Shown here: one piece after another, positions 1-9,073 of the stretch
How positions within the stretch are numbered: position 1 is the first letter of the stretch
Layout: every line of letters starts with the position of its first letter
DNA from: Paraburkholderia ferrariae NBRC 106233
GTDB lineage: Bacteria; Pseudomonadota; Gammaproteobacteria; Burkholderiales; Burkholderiaceae
Reading direction: 5' to 3'
NCBI RefSeq assembly: GCF_000685035.1
Contig: NZ_BAYB01000030.1
Coordinates: 62,001-126,000 of the forward strand
DNA: 64,000 nt
The notes under the pieces: generated by a model
What the model was told of the DNA's origin: nothing
Seen by the model: only the letters and a program-made list of their open reading frames with translations
Database searches by the model: none
Position numbers and translations under genes: made by a program

Positions 1-446
1 GTACGTCTCATGACCGGCGGGCGGCGGCCGTATCGGCTTGCAACGGCCGCCCGGTTCACCATGACGCCGCCGCAGGCGGTTGCGGGCTCCGGCCAGGCGC
101 TCGCCATGGGCGCGCCGTTGCTGACCAGCCTGGCTGGCATTCCCGATGAACTGCTTGTCGAAGCGTGCAGCGGCGGCTCGTTCGAACCAGGGTGTCTCTA
201 CGGTCGCACGCCAGGCTATGACGGTGAGCCGTCAAGGGCGCGGCGTCGCGCAGGACCGGACCGACCGCTACGCCGGCGCAGCCTCGGTCACGCACGCGGA
301 AAGCGCCGGGGGCCGCATTAAGCAGGGCGTTCCGGACGGAACGACACGCCGCTAACAGCGAGATCAGGGGGTAACTCGACGATTCGCGTCAGATCGACCG
401 CGAAGGATTAACTGCACCTGAAGGAACTGCACTCACCTATAAAACC
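1..446. other. Leading non-coding stretch, no supported gene
   Basis: No convincing gene is visible before the first LysR stop. Short open frames on both strands overlap each other, have no recognisable domain and no good ribosome-binding site. The GC-rich part could be decayed coding sequence, but nothing identifies it. Confidence 0.4.
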
Positions 447-1391
447 TTACTTATGAAAGCTGGCTTCGGATACGCGCGTAATGGTTTCGATGAGCTGCGC
501 GCCTTCCTCCATGAGGAAGCGCTTGAAGGCGAGCGCAACGGGCGGCAGCCGCTTGTTCTTCCGGTGCACGACGTACCAGTTGAGCATGACCGGAAAGGTT
601 TCCACGTCGAGCACGATCAGGTGCCCGACCTGCAATTCAAGGCTGATGGTGTGCGCGGAGAGAAACGCGATACCCATGCCGGCAATCACGGCCTGCTTGA
701 TGGTCTCGGTGCTCTTGATCTCCATGGCGATCTTGAGGTTCGTGATCTTGCCGGCGAAGCCCTCTTCCATTGAGTTCCACGTGTCCGAGCCGCGCTCGCG
801 CACGATGAAGGCCTCGTTGGCGATCGTGCTGAGCTTGATGCCGCGCTTGTGCGCGAGCGGGTGCGTGGGCGCGGCCACGATCACGTAGGGGTGCGGCGCA
901 AAAGGTTCGTTGATCGCGTCGGTGGTATGCGGCGGGCGCACCATCACCGCGAGATCGGTCTGGTTGGTCGCCAGTTGATGGAGCAGTTGCTCGCGGTTGT
1001 ACACCGAGAGATTGAGCGAGACGCCCTTGTAGCGCCGCGTGAATTCGGCGAGCAGGCGCGGAAAGAAGTAGTCGCCGGCACTGATGACAGCCACGTTGAG
1101 CTTGCCGCCCGAGACGCCCTTCAACTGGCTCATGGCCTCGTCCACTTCGTGGAACTGCTGCATGATCGCGCGGCTGTAGTGAAGCATCTCCGTGCCGGCC
1201 GGCGTGAGGTAGATCTTCTTGCCGAGCTGCTCGAAGAGCGGGAGTCCTGCGTGGTCTTCGAGCTGGCGGACCTGCGTGGAAACGGCCGGCTGCGTGAGAT
1301 GCAGTTCTTCGGCGGCACGCGAAAAACTGAGGTGGCGCGCCACGGTCTCGAAGACCTTGAGCTGGCGCAGCGTGGCATTTCGCATTGTCAT
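447..1391 (-). CDS. LysR-family transcriptional regulator (CbbR-like)
   Basis: DNA-binding regulator of 314 residues, the usual LysR length. A winged helix-turn-helix covers about residues 5-65 (SFSRAAEELHLTQPAVSTQV), followed by a substrate-binding domain from about residue 95 to 300. The sequence most resembles the CbbR/CysB-like branch. It is transcribed away from the MFS transporter gene that starts 375 bases further on, so it is a candidate regulator of that transporter. The inducer cannot be read from the sequence. Confidence 0.9.
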   Translation of the reverse strand: MTMRNATLRQLKVFETVARHLSFSRAAEELHLTQPAVSTQVRQLEDHAGLPLFEQLGKKIYLTPAGTEMLHYSRAIMQQFHEVDEAMSQLKGVSGGKLNVAVISAGDYFFPRLLAEFTRRYKGVSLNLSVYNREQLLHQLATNQTDLAVMVRPPHTTDAINEPFAPHPYVIVAAPTHPLAHKRGIKLSTIANEAFIVRERGSDTWNSMEEGFAGKITNLKIAMEIKSTETIKQAVIAGMGIAFLSAHTISLELQVGHLIVLDVETFPVMLNWYVVHRKNKRLPPVALAFKRFLMEEGAQLIETITRVSEASFHK

Positions 1392-1696
1392 GGCCGATCC
1401 ATAAAGGAACGTGAATCAACATAATAACAAACTTTAATTGTGAGTAATCCAGCAATCACCCTAGCATAAGCTTGAAAGGAATCCGAATGCATGAGGCGAA
1501 GCGTTCGGGTAAACGTGTGGCAGCAGGAAAAGAGAGGGACGTCATGGCAAAAACGCGGCGTCCAGCCCAGTGCGGTCAGGGGAACGGCAGGCAACGGCAT
1601 TGCGTCGAATCGCGCAGAACTGGCGAATTTGCATTCGAATTTCCACTTTGTCTGTGAAATCGGATTCGAAGGTTGCGGTAACGCGGAATTCAAAAC

Positions 1697-1714
1697 CATA
1701 AATCGACATTTATG
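1697..1714. promoter_or_regulatory. Inverted repeat, candidate LysR-type operator
   Basis: CATAAAT-CGAC-ATTTATG is a perfect 7-base dyad with an AT-rich T-N11-A character, typical of LysR-family sites. It lies about 50 bases upstream of the MFS start. The bound regulator is inferred, not shown; the divergent LysR gene is the obvious candidate. Confidence 0.4.
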
Positions 1715-1739
1715 CAGTGGAGCCGATAAGCGCACTGCA
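1713..1739. promoter_or_regulatory. Second inverted repeat upstream of MFS gene
   Basis: TGCAGTG and CACTGCA form a perfect 7-base dyad separated by 13 bases, directly abutting the CATAAAT dyad and ending 26 bases before the transporter ATG. It could be a second regulator site or an mRNA hairpin near the ribosome-binding site. Confidence 0.3.
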
Positions 1740-1765
1740 ATGAATGGAGAGCGGAGACAAGCGAC

Positions 1766-3100
1766 ATGAGTGCAATCGGTCAGAGGCGCGAAGGCGGTCC
1801 GTTCTGGACCAACCGCTGGTGTCAACTGGTGGTGGGCATGCTGTGCATGGCGCTCGTCGCCAACCTGCAATATGCGTGGACACTGTTCGTCGCGCCCATG
1901 AACGCGCGCCACCATTGGGACGAGGCGTCGATCCAGCTTGCGTTCTCGATCTTCATCCTCACCGAAACCTGGCTCGTGCCGCTGGAAGGCTGGCTCGTGG
2001 ACAAGTTCGGGCCGCGTCCGGTGGTGGCCGGCGGCGCCGTCTGCGCCGGCCTTGCCTGGGTGCTCAATTCGTACGCCACGACGCTGCCGATGCTTTACTG
2101 CTCGTCGGTGATCGCGGGTATCGGCGCGGGCGGCGTGTACGGCACCTGCGTGGGCAATGCGCTCAAGTGGTTCCCGGATCGCCGCGGGCTGGCAGCGGGC
2201 CTCACGGCCGCGGGTTTCGGCGCAGGCGCGGCCGTGACGGTGATTCCCATTGCCAACATGATTACGCGCGAAGGCTACGAGCACACGTTCTTTTTCTTCG
2301 GCATTTTTCAGGGCCTGGCGATTCTCGTTCTCGCCTTCCTGCTCGTGAAGCCTGCACCGCGCAGCACGGTGGCTGCGTCTCGCCGCCTCGTTTCGCGCGT
2401 CGACTACACGCCGGGGCAGATGATCAAGGAACCGGTGTTCTGGCTGATCTACATCTCGTTCGTGGCGGTTGCGGCGGGCGGCCTCATGGCCACCGCGCAG
2501 ATCGGTCCCATCGCGAAGGACTGGGGCCTCGCGCGCATTCCCATGACCGTGTTCGGCGCGACGCTGCCGCTGCTCACGCTCACGCTGTCCATCGACAACA
2601 TCTGCAACGGCTTCACGCGTCCGCTGTGCGGCTTCATCTCCGACAAGATCGGCCGCGAGAACGCGATGTTCTTCATCTTCGTGGGCGAGGGCCTCGCGCT
2701 GCTCGGCATGATGGAGTACGGCACGAACCCCTATGCGTTCATGACGTTCGCGGCGCTCATCTTCCTCTTCTGGGGCGAGATTTTCTCGATCTTCCCAGCG
2801 ATCTGCGCAGACACGTTCGGCAGCAAGTACGCTGCGGCCAATGCGGGCACGCTCTATACGGCGAAGGGCACCGCCTCGCTGCTCGTGCCGGTGGCCTCGG
2901 TGCTGTCGGCTACCGGTGGCTGGAGCGCCGTGTTCGTCGCCGCGGCCGTCATCACGATTGCCGCCGGCGTGAGCGCGAAGTTCGTGCTGGCGCCCATGCG
3001 TGCGCGGCTGATCGAGCAGCAGGGCGACGCGCGTCCGGCGGCTTTGGCGGCCAGTGCGTCTTCCGGGCTGCCGCACTGGCCCAACCAGACTGGCGAATGA
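1766..3100 (+). CDS. MFS transporter, OxlT-like (OFA family)
   Basis: Inner-membrane carrier of 444 residues with about 12 hydrophobic segments. The N-terminal half has the MFS loop-2/3 pattern (DKFGPRP), and the large GAGGVYGTCVGNALKWFPDRR region is characteristic of oxalate/formate antiporter-family proteins. The real substrate is unknown; these carriers in Burkholderiales move various organic acids. The gene lies between two LysR regulators and stops 19 bases before the downstream one, so the two may be cotranscribed. Confidence 0.85.
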   Translation: MSAIGQRREGGPFWTNRWCQLVVGMLCMALVANLQYAWTLFVAPMNARHHWDEASIQLAFSIFILTETWLVPLEGWLVDKFGPRPVVAGGAVCAGLAWVLNSYATTLPMLYCSSVIAGIGAGGVYGTCVGNALKWFPDRRGLAAGLTAAGFGAGAAVTVIPIANMITREGYEHTFFFFGIFQGLAILVLAFLLVKPAPRSTVAASRRLVSRVDYTPGQMIKEPVFWLIYISFVAVAAGGLMATAQIGPIAKDWGLARIPMTVFGATLPLLTLTLSIDNICNGFTRPLCGFISDKIGRENAMFFIFVGEGLALLGMMEYGTNPYAFMTFAALIFLFWGEIFSIFPAICADTFGSKYAAANAGTLYTAKGTASLLVPVASVLSATGGWSAVFVAAAVITIAAGVSAKFVLAPMRARLIEQQGDARPAALAASASSGLPHWPNQTGE

Positions 3101-3119
3101 GGCGCTACGCGAGAGATCG

Positions 3120-4130
3120 ATGAACGTATCGCTTCAGCAACTCAAGGTGTTCGTAGCGGTTGCGCGGGCGCGCAGCTTTACGCGCGCGGCGCGCGAGTTC
3201 GGTTTGACGCAGTCGGCGGTGAGCCGCTGCGTGCGCGATCTGGAGGAGGCGGTCGAGTTGAAGCTGTTCGACCGCACCACGCGCCAGGTCGAGCTCACGC
3301 TCGCCGGCAGCGGCTTCGAGCGGCGCATTGGCCGCCTGCTCGACGAAATCGACATGGTGCTCAACGAAGGGCGCTCGGCGCATCAGGCGCATAGCGGCGT
3401 GGTGCTGGTGGCGAGCAATCCCGTGCTCTCGTCGAGCTGGCTGCCCGCTGCGCTCGCGCGTTGCGCCGTGGCGCTGCCGGCGCTCACCATGCAGCTTCGG
3501 GATATGCCGCAGGCCGCGGTCATTCAGGCCGTCGAGCAGGGCGAGGCGGATTTCGGGGTGATCGCGGAGAGCCTCTCGTTTGCGAGCGCGAGCCTCGACG
3601 TGCAGCCGCTCGCTGCCGCGCCGCTATGCGCCGTGCTGCCGCCTTTTCATCCGCTTGCGCAGCACGGCACGCTGCGCTGGACGGATCTCGCGCACGAGCC
3701 GCTCGTCACGCTCAATCGCGACGCAGGCTGCCGCGACGCCGTGGCGCGCGCCCTTGCGGCCGTGCGCGCCGAAGGCAAGCCGATGCAGGAGCTGGCGCAC
3801 GTGGAAGGGGTGGCGCGCATGGCGCAGCTCGGGCTCGGCATCGGCGTGCTGCCGGTTTGCGCCGGCGCGGCGCCGGTGGCCGATCCCGCGGACCCGGCCT
3901 GCCATTGGCCGGCTCCCGCCGCTTCGGTTGTCGCGCGCGTGCTGCATCCCGTCGTCAACGTGACGACGATGCTGGTGCGCCGCCGCCATCGTTCGCTGCG
4001 TCCGTGCGCGCAGGCTGCGTGGACGCAGTTCGTCGAGGATGGGGCGGTCGAGCAGGGCGGCGCGCGTTGCGGCCAACGGGAAACCGTTGCGGACGAAACG
4101 TTCTCGCGCAGCACGGCTCACGTCGAATAA
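3120..4130 (+). CDS. LysR-family transcriptional regulator
   Basis: Regulator of 336 residues. The start is set at the ATG giving MNVSLQQLKVFVAVAR, where LysR proteins normally begin; an upstream in-frame extension overlaps the transporter. Helix-turn-helix at about residues 18-40 (SFTRAAREFGLTQSAVSRCV), then the ligand-binding domain. The last 40 or so residues are longer than usual for the family and low in complexity. It follows the MFS gene closely and ends at a strong hairpin terminator. Confidence 0.88.
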   Translation: MNVSLQQLKVFVAVARARSFTRAAREFGLTQSAVSRCVRDLEEAVELKLFDRTTRQVELTLAGSGFERRIGRLLDEIDMVLNEGRSAHQAHSGVVLVASNPVLSSSWLPAALARCAVALPALTMQLRDMPQAAVIQAVEQGEADFGVIAESLSFASASLDVQPLAAAPLCAVLPPFHPLAQHGTLRWTDLAHEPLVTLNRDAGCRDAVARALAAVRAEGKPMQELAHVEGVARMAQLGLGIGVLPVCAGAAPVADPADPACHWPAPAASVVARVLHPVVNVTTMLVRRRHRSLRPCAQAAWTQFVEDGAVEQGGARCGQRETVADETFSRSTAHVE

Positions 4131-4161
4131 GCGAAGCGGCTGTTTCTGCGCGACAAAAGCA

Positions 4162-4185
4162 AAACGGACCCTGCTGGGTCCGTTT
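4162..4185. terminator. Bidirectional intrinsic terminator
   Basis: A perfect 10-base stem (AAACGGACCC / GGGTCCGTTT) closes a TGCT loop. It sits between the convergent ends of the LysR gene and the panE-like gene, and has A/T runs on both sides, so it can serve both strands. Confidence 0.8.
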
Positions 4186-4208
4186 CGTTCTGCGCGGCTT
4201 GCGCATTC

Positions 4209-5186
4209 CTACGCCGCCTGCAAAGCCGTCCGCTCGCGTTGCTTGACGAGGGCGAGCACCACGTCGATGGTGGGCGTCGGTTCGCCGACGAGCTGGCCCA
4301 TTTCCTGCACCACGGTCAGCAGCGGATCGATTTCCATGGGCCGGCGGTTTTCCAGATCGACGAGCGTCGAGGTCTTGTGCGCGCCCACGGCGCCTGCGCC
4401 GTCGATACGCCGCTCGACATCCACGCGAAAATGCACGCCGAACTGCTCGGCAATGCGCCGCGCTTCCAGCATCATCGTGCGGGCGACCTCGCGCGTGGCC
4501 GGGTCGCTCGTGATGACGTCGAGCGTGGCGTGCGTGAGTGCGCTGATCGGGTTGAAGCAGAGATTGCCCCAGAGCTTCAGCCAGATTTCATCGCGGATGT
4601 TCTCGCGGATCGGCGCCTCGAAGCCCGCCGCCTGCATGATTTCGTGCAACTGAACAATGCGCGGCGTGCGCTCGCCCGAAGGCTCGCCGATCGGAAACTT
4701 CTTGCCGTACACATGGCGGATCACCCCGGGCGCCTCGATTTCGGCGGCTGGGTACAGCACGCAGCCTATCGCGCGCTCGGGCGTGAGGCGCGTCCACTGC
4801 GAACCGTCCGGGTCGATGCTTTCGAGCCGCGTGCCTGAGAACTTGCCGCCGTGCTGGTAGAAGTACCAGTAGGGAATGCCGTTGGTGCCCGTGACGATGG
4901 CCGTGTGCTTGCCGATGAGCGGCTGCATGGCGTCGATCACGCCGGCCACCGAATGCGCCTTGAGCGTGATGATGACGACGTCCTGCACGCCCAGTTCGCG
5001 CGGGTCGGAAGTGCAGCGCACGTTGGCCACGTACTCCTCGCCGTCCATCAGCAGCCGCGCGCCGCGCTCGCGCATGGCGGCCAGATGCGGCCCGCGCGCG
5101 ACGAAGCTCACGTCGGCGCCGGCGCGGGCGAGCTGCACGCCCATCATGCCGCCGATGGCGCCCGCTCCAAAGATGCAGATCTTCAT
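4209..5186 (-). CDS. 2-dehydropantoate 2-reductase family protein (PanE/ApbA)
   Basis: NADPH-dependent ketoacid reductase of 325 residues. The Rossmann motif GAGAIGG is at residues 7-13. The C-terminal catalytic signature WLKLWGNLCFNPISALT has Lys204, Asn208 and Asn212 in the positions expected for the family. Classic PanE makes pantoate for coenzyme A, but many Burkholderia paralogues reduce other ketoacids. Location beside an organic-acid type transporter and LysR regulators suggests a catabolic paralogue rather than the housekeeping enzyme, so no symbol is given. Confidence 0.85.
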   Translation of the reverse strand: MKICIFGAGAIGGMMGVQLARAGADVSFVARGPHLAAMRERGARLLMDGEEYVANVRCTSDPRELGVQDVVIITLKAHSVAGVIDAMQPLIGKHTAIVTGTNGIPYWYFYQHGGKFSGTRLESIDPDGSQWTRLTPERAIGCVLYPAAEIEAPGVIRHVYGKKFPIGEPSGERTPRIVQLHEIMQAAGFEAPIRENIRDEIWLKLWGNLCFNPISALTHATLDVITSDPATREVARTMMLEARRIAEQFGVHFRVDVERRIDGAGAVGAHKTSTLVDLENRRPMEIDPLLTVVQEMGQLVGEPTPTIDVVLALVKQRERTALQAA

Positions 5187-5331
5187 GGTGAAACCCCAAT
5201 GACGTTGAAAACCGCGTGCCCTTCGCCGCAGCGAAAGACGATGGTTCGAGCATAGGGGGCGGTGTCGATTAACGACAGTTAAAGTTTATCGGCGCAATCA
5301 TCAAGAAGTGCTTATGGATGGGGCGCGGCGT

Positions 5332-5952
5332 TCAGGCGCGGCGCACCAGCAGGAAGCTCAGGCCGATCAGGCCGAGGAAGGCGCCGCAGCAGCGGTTGAA
5401 CCAGCGTCGCACGGTGCTGCGCGTGAGCCAGCGGGCGAGGTAGACGCCTGCGAGCGAGTAGAGCGCAATGGCCACGCTTTCGAGCACGAGAAAGCTCGCG
5501 CCCAGCACGCCGAACTGGGGGAGCATGGGCTTCGCGACATCGACGAATTGCGGCAGGAAGGCCGTAAAAACGAGGATCGCCTTCGGGTTGCCGGCGGCCA
5601 CGAGGCATTCGCGCCACGCGAGGCGCGCGAGCGAGGCATCGCCTTCGAAGGCCATGCCTGTGGGTGCGGCGTCGCTGCGCCAGAGCTGGATGGCGAGCCA
5701 CACCAGATACGCGGCGCCCGCGAGCTTGATGGCGAAGAACACGCTTTCCGAGGCGCGCAGCACGACCGCGAGTCCCGTGGCCGCGAGCGCGATCATGACC
5801 GCGAACGCGACGAGCCGCCCGGCGCCGCCGAAGACCGCGCGCAGGAATCCGTAGCGCGCGGCCACGTTGATGGAGAGCAGGTTGTTCGGCCCGGGCGCCA
5901 TGTTCAGCGCGAAGCAGGCGGGCAGGAAGAGGAGCCAGGCGGCGAGCGACAT
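5332..5952 (-). CDS. LysE-family amino-acid exporter
   Basis: Membrane protein of 206 residues with about six hydrophobic segments. MAPGPNN near the N-terminus (residues 18-24) and the GNPKAILVF segment are hallmarks of the LysE/RhtB translocator family. The start is placed at MSLAAWLLF rather than 21 codons upstream because family members begin here and the extension is low in complexity. It probably exports an amino acid or a small metabolite; the substrate is unknown. Confidence 0.85.
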   Translation of the reverse strand: MSLAAWLLFLPACFALNMAPGPNNLLSINVAARYGFLRAVFGGAGRLVAFAVMIALAATGLAVVLRASESVFFAIKLAGAAYLVWLAIQLWRSDAAPTGMAFEGDASLARLAWRECLVAAGNPKAILVFTAFLPQFVDVAKPMLPQFGVLGASFLVLESVAIALYSLAGVYLARWLTRSTVRRWFNRCCGAFLGLIGLSFLLVRRA

Positions 5953-6030
5953 GGAGCACCCGGAAACGGTGAGGGAGGGAGCGTGCAGGACACCGATTCT
6001 ATCCGATGCCCGCACGCCGCCCGTGCGCGG

Positions 6031-7263
6031 TCAATGAAAGAGAGGCAGCGCGAGAAAGAGCTTGATGACCATGGCGTTGGCAATGTCGATGAAGAAGGCC
6101 GCCACCATCGGCACCACCAGAAACGCGACGTGCGAGTGGCCAAAGCGTGCCGTGACAGCCTGCATGTTGGCGATCGCGGTGGGCGTGGCGCCGAGTCCGA
6201 AGCCGCAATGGCCGGCGGCGAGCACGACGGCGTCGTAGTTGCCGCCCATCGCGCGGAACGTCACGAAAATCGCGTAGACCACCATCAGCACCGTTTGCGC
6301 GGCGAGGATCGTGAAGACGGGCAGCGCGAGCGCGGCGAGGTCCCACAGGCGCAGCGTCATGAGCGCCTGGGCCAGAAAGAGCGCGAGGCTCACGTTGCCG
6401 ATCAGGGCCACCGCGTGTTCGGCCACGGGCCGGCCGAGGAGTGCGAGGCCGTTCGCCAGCACCACCGCGACGAACAGCACGCACACGAACGCCGGCAGTT
6501 CGAAGGCGCTGCCTGCGATCAGGCGCGAAAGGGCGTCGCCGGCGGCCAGGCTGATGGCGATGAGCGTGAGCGTGTTGATGAACGCGGCGGGGGTGGTCGG
6601 CTGCTCGGCTTCGGGCTCTTCGAAGGCGTAGGCGTCGGCGTCAGCGTCGGCCTGGGCGACTCCGGCGTCACCGCCCTTGCCACTTTCGCCACTTTCGCCG
6701 CGGCCGATGCGCTTGAGCAGCCGTTGCGCCACCGGGCCACCGAGGATGCCGCCCATTACGAGGCCGAAGGTTGCGCAGGCAATCGCGGCTTCGGTGGCCG
6801 ACTGCAGGCCGTGATGTTCCGAGAACACCTTGCCCCAGGCCGCGCCGGTGCCGTGCCCGCCCGAGAGCGAAACCGATCCGCCGAGCAGCCCGAAGAGCGG
6901 ATCGACGCCGAGCGCGAGCGCCATGCCGATCCCCACGGCGTTTTGCAGGATCAGGAGGCCCACCACCACGAGCAGGAAGCGCGCGAGCGCGGGGCCGCCG
7001 GCCTTCAGGCTGGCCAGCTTCGCGTTCAGGCCGATGGTGGCGAAGAAGGCGAGCATGAGCGGCGTCTGCAGGGCGACATCGAAACGCACGTCGGTATGCG
7101 CGAAGCTGTGCAGCGCGAGCATGAGCAGCGCCGCGACGAGGCCGCCCGCCACGGGCTCGGGAATGGTCCAGCGGCGCAGGAGCGGCACGGCGGCGACGAG
7201 CCGGTTGCCAAGGAGCAGGACGAGCGAAGCGGCAACGAGTGTTCCGTAAACGTCGATATTCAT
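6031..7263 (-). CDS. gltS: Sodium/glutamate symporter
   Basis: Inner-membrane carrier of 410 residues, the family's usual length. Two homologous halves of hydrophobic segments each carry a glycine-rich re-entrant loop: SLSGGHGTGAAW in the first and GHCGFGLGATPTAIANM in the second, both diagnostic of GltS. The central cytoplasmic loop (about residues 215-250) is unusually rich in Glu, Ala and Gly. The start is at MNIDVYG because the 45 upstream codons have no family match. It imports glutamate with sodium. Confidence 0.92.
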   Translation of the reverse strand: MNIDVYGTLVAASLVLLLGNRLVAAVPLLRRWTIPEPVAGGLVAALLMLALHSFAHTDVRFDVALQTPLMLAFFATIGLNAKLASLKAGGPALARFLLVVVGLLILQNAVGIGMALALGVDPLFGLLGGSVSLSGGHGTGAAWGKVFSEHHGLQSATEAAIACATFGLVMGGILGGPVAQRLLKRIGRGESGESGKGGDAGVAQADADADAYAFEEPEAEQPTTPAAFINTLTLIAISLAAGDALSRLIAGSAFELPAFVCVLFVAVVLANGLALLGRPVAEHAVALIGNVSLALFLAQALMTLRLWDLAALALPVFTILAAQTVLMVVYAIFVTFRAMGGNYDAVVLAAGHCGFGLGATPTAIANMQAVTARFGHSHVAFLVVPMVAAFFIDIANAMVIKLFLALPLFH

Positions 7264-7533
7264 TTTGGGTCTCGCGACGCGGCGGATAGTCGAAGGGGGC
7301 GCCACCCCCGCGAGCGGCGCCTCTACGCACAGTACACGAGCCGCGCGGGCGTTGCGAGGACGGTGCGATAAACCGGACGCGGGCAACGCCGGAAACACCG
7401 GAAGCGGGGGGATCCGCTTGCACGAATCGGGTCCGCAGGCTTAAATAGTGCCCGGCCCGGCTGCGTACGCGAGGGGCCGCGGCACCTTGTCCCCTGCATG
7501 GCGAATCGTGATCTGACAGAACCGGAGAAGTTC

Positions 7534-8946
7534 ATGAGTACGAGCACCATGGCTGAACGCGAGGCCGCCGGCCGCGCGGTACGCGAGCGCGTCAAGCGTT
7601 CGGGCCACAAGCAGATCGGCGAGCTGCGCCGCGATCCACTCGAACTGCTGCAGCAGAACAGCGACGGCCGCGTGCCGAACCTCGTGCCGCTGCGCTACGG
7701 GCGCATGATCGTCTCGCCGTTCACCTTCTTTCGCGGCAGTGCGATTCTCCAGGCGCACGACCTCTCGCTCGTGCCGAACACCGGCATGGTGATGGACATC
7801 TGCGGCGACGGGCATCTGATGAACTTCGGCGGCTTCGCCACGCCCGAGCGGCAGCTCGTCTTCGATCTGAACGACTTCGACGAAGTCGCGCCCGGTCCCT
7901 GGGAGTGGGACCTGAAGCGCCTCACGGCCAGCCTCGTGGTGGCCGCGCGGCACATGCGCTACTCGCGCGGCGTGGCCGAATCCCTGGTGATGGCGGCGGT
8001 GACGACCTACCGCGACCGCATGCGCCAGTACGCCGAGTTCGGCGCGCTCGATCTCTGGTACGACAAGATCACCTTCGACCGCATGGTCGAAAGCGCGCTC
8101 ACGCCCGAGGGGCGCCGCATGATCCGGCGCGGCATGGAAAAGGCGGCGGGCCGCACGCACGAGAGCATGCTCGAGAGGCTTGCCGCGCGCGATGGCGCGG
8201 GCCACTGGACGATCCGCGACGCCCCGCCTGCGCTCTTTCACGTGCACGGCGCGAACACGCTGTTCGAGCAAGAGGACGACTGGTTCGGCATGGGCGACTG
8301 GCGCCAGCTCATCGAGCCGATGTACGACGCGTACAGGAAGACGCTCGTGCAGGACCGGCGCGAACTGCTCGAACACTTCGCGCTGCAGGACCTCGTGTTC
8401 AAGGTGGTGGGCGTGGGCAGCGTGGGCACGCGCTGCCTCGTCGCGCTGCTGACGGATCATCACGACAAGCCGCTCTTCCTGCAGATCAAGGAGGCGCGCC
8501 GGTCGGTGATCCAGCAGTTCTTCAAATCGCCCGCGTTCAAGCACGAAGGCGCGCGCGTCGTGCAGGGCCAGCGGCTCTTGCAGGCGGCCAGCGACATTTT
8601 CCTCGGCTGGTCCGCGGGGCCGTCGGGGCGCCACTTCTATTTCCGGCAGTTGCGCGACATGAAGCTCTCCGTCGAACTCGAACTGCTCGACAGCACGCTG
8701 CTCGAAGGCTACGCGCGCCTGTGCGGCTGGGCCATGGCGCGTGCGCACGCGAAGTCGGGCAACACGGCTGTCGAGATCGGCGCATACATCGGGCGCAATG
8801 ACCAGTTCGCGGAGGCGCTGGTGGGCTACGCCTTCGCCTATGCGGACCAGGTGGAGCAGGACTACGACATCTTCCTGAAGGCCGCGCGCAGCGGCAAGAT
8901 TGTCGCGCGCAGCGACGAGGACATGGCCGCCGACTTCCGCGTGTGA
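7534..8946 (+). CDS. DUF2252 domain protein
   Basis: Protein of 470 residues belonging to the DUF2252 family, whose fold is related to aminoglycoside-phosphotransferase-like kinases. Visible conserved blocks are GDGHLMNFG (residues 91-99) and DLNDFDE (111-117), likely nucleotide or metal-binding positions. The start is the ATG seven bases after a GGAG; an ATG 36 bases upstream has no such site. It stands alone, with no partner gene, and its substrate is unknown. Confidence 0.85.
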   Translation: MSTSTMAEREAAGRAVRERVKRSGHKQIGELRRDPLELLQQNSDGRVPNLVPLRYGRMIVSPFTFFRGSAILQAHDLSLVPNTGMVMDICGDGHLMNFGGFATPERQLVFDLNDFDEVAPGPWEWDLKRLTASLVVAARHMRYSRGVAESLVMAAVTTYRDRMRQYAEFGALDLWYDKITFDRMVESALTPEGRRMIRRGMEKAAGRTHESMLERLAARDGAGHWTIRDAPPALFHVHGANTLFEQEDDWFGMGDWRQLIEPMYDAYRKTLVQDRRELLEHFALQDLVFKVVGVGSVGTRCLVALLTDHHDKPLFLQIKEARRSVIQQFFKSPAFKHEGARVVQGQRLLQAASDIFLGWSAGPSGRHFYFRQLRDMKLSVELELLDSTLLEGYARLCGWAMARAHAKSGNTAVEIGAYIGRNDQFAEALVGYAFAYADQVEQDYDIFLKAARSGKIVARSDEDMAADFRV

Positions 8947-9073
8947 GTCCGTGTGTGAGTCCGCGTGCAAGTCTGCATGCGAAGCGCGCGGCGCCGTCCG
9001 CGCCCGCACGGCGGCCGGCGAACGCGCTATGCTTGCCGCTTTTCCCTCGTCGCCGCGCTCACGGCGTGTGCCC

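Larger units (their letters stand above)
1392..1765. other. Divergent intergenic region between lysR and MFS genes
   Basis: About 370 bases without a gene, AT-richer than its surroundings at both ends. It must hold the promoters of the LysR gene (minus) and the transporter (plus). The half near the transporter carries two inverted repeats, listed separately. Nothing else is recognisable. Confidence 0.5.

Noticed and set aside
1388..3076. 562-residue minus-strand frame opposite the MFS gene
   Set aside because: Highly Arg/His/Glu-rich antisense shadow of a GC-rich membrane-protein gene; the plus strand has clear MFS motifs.
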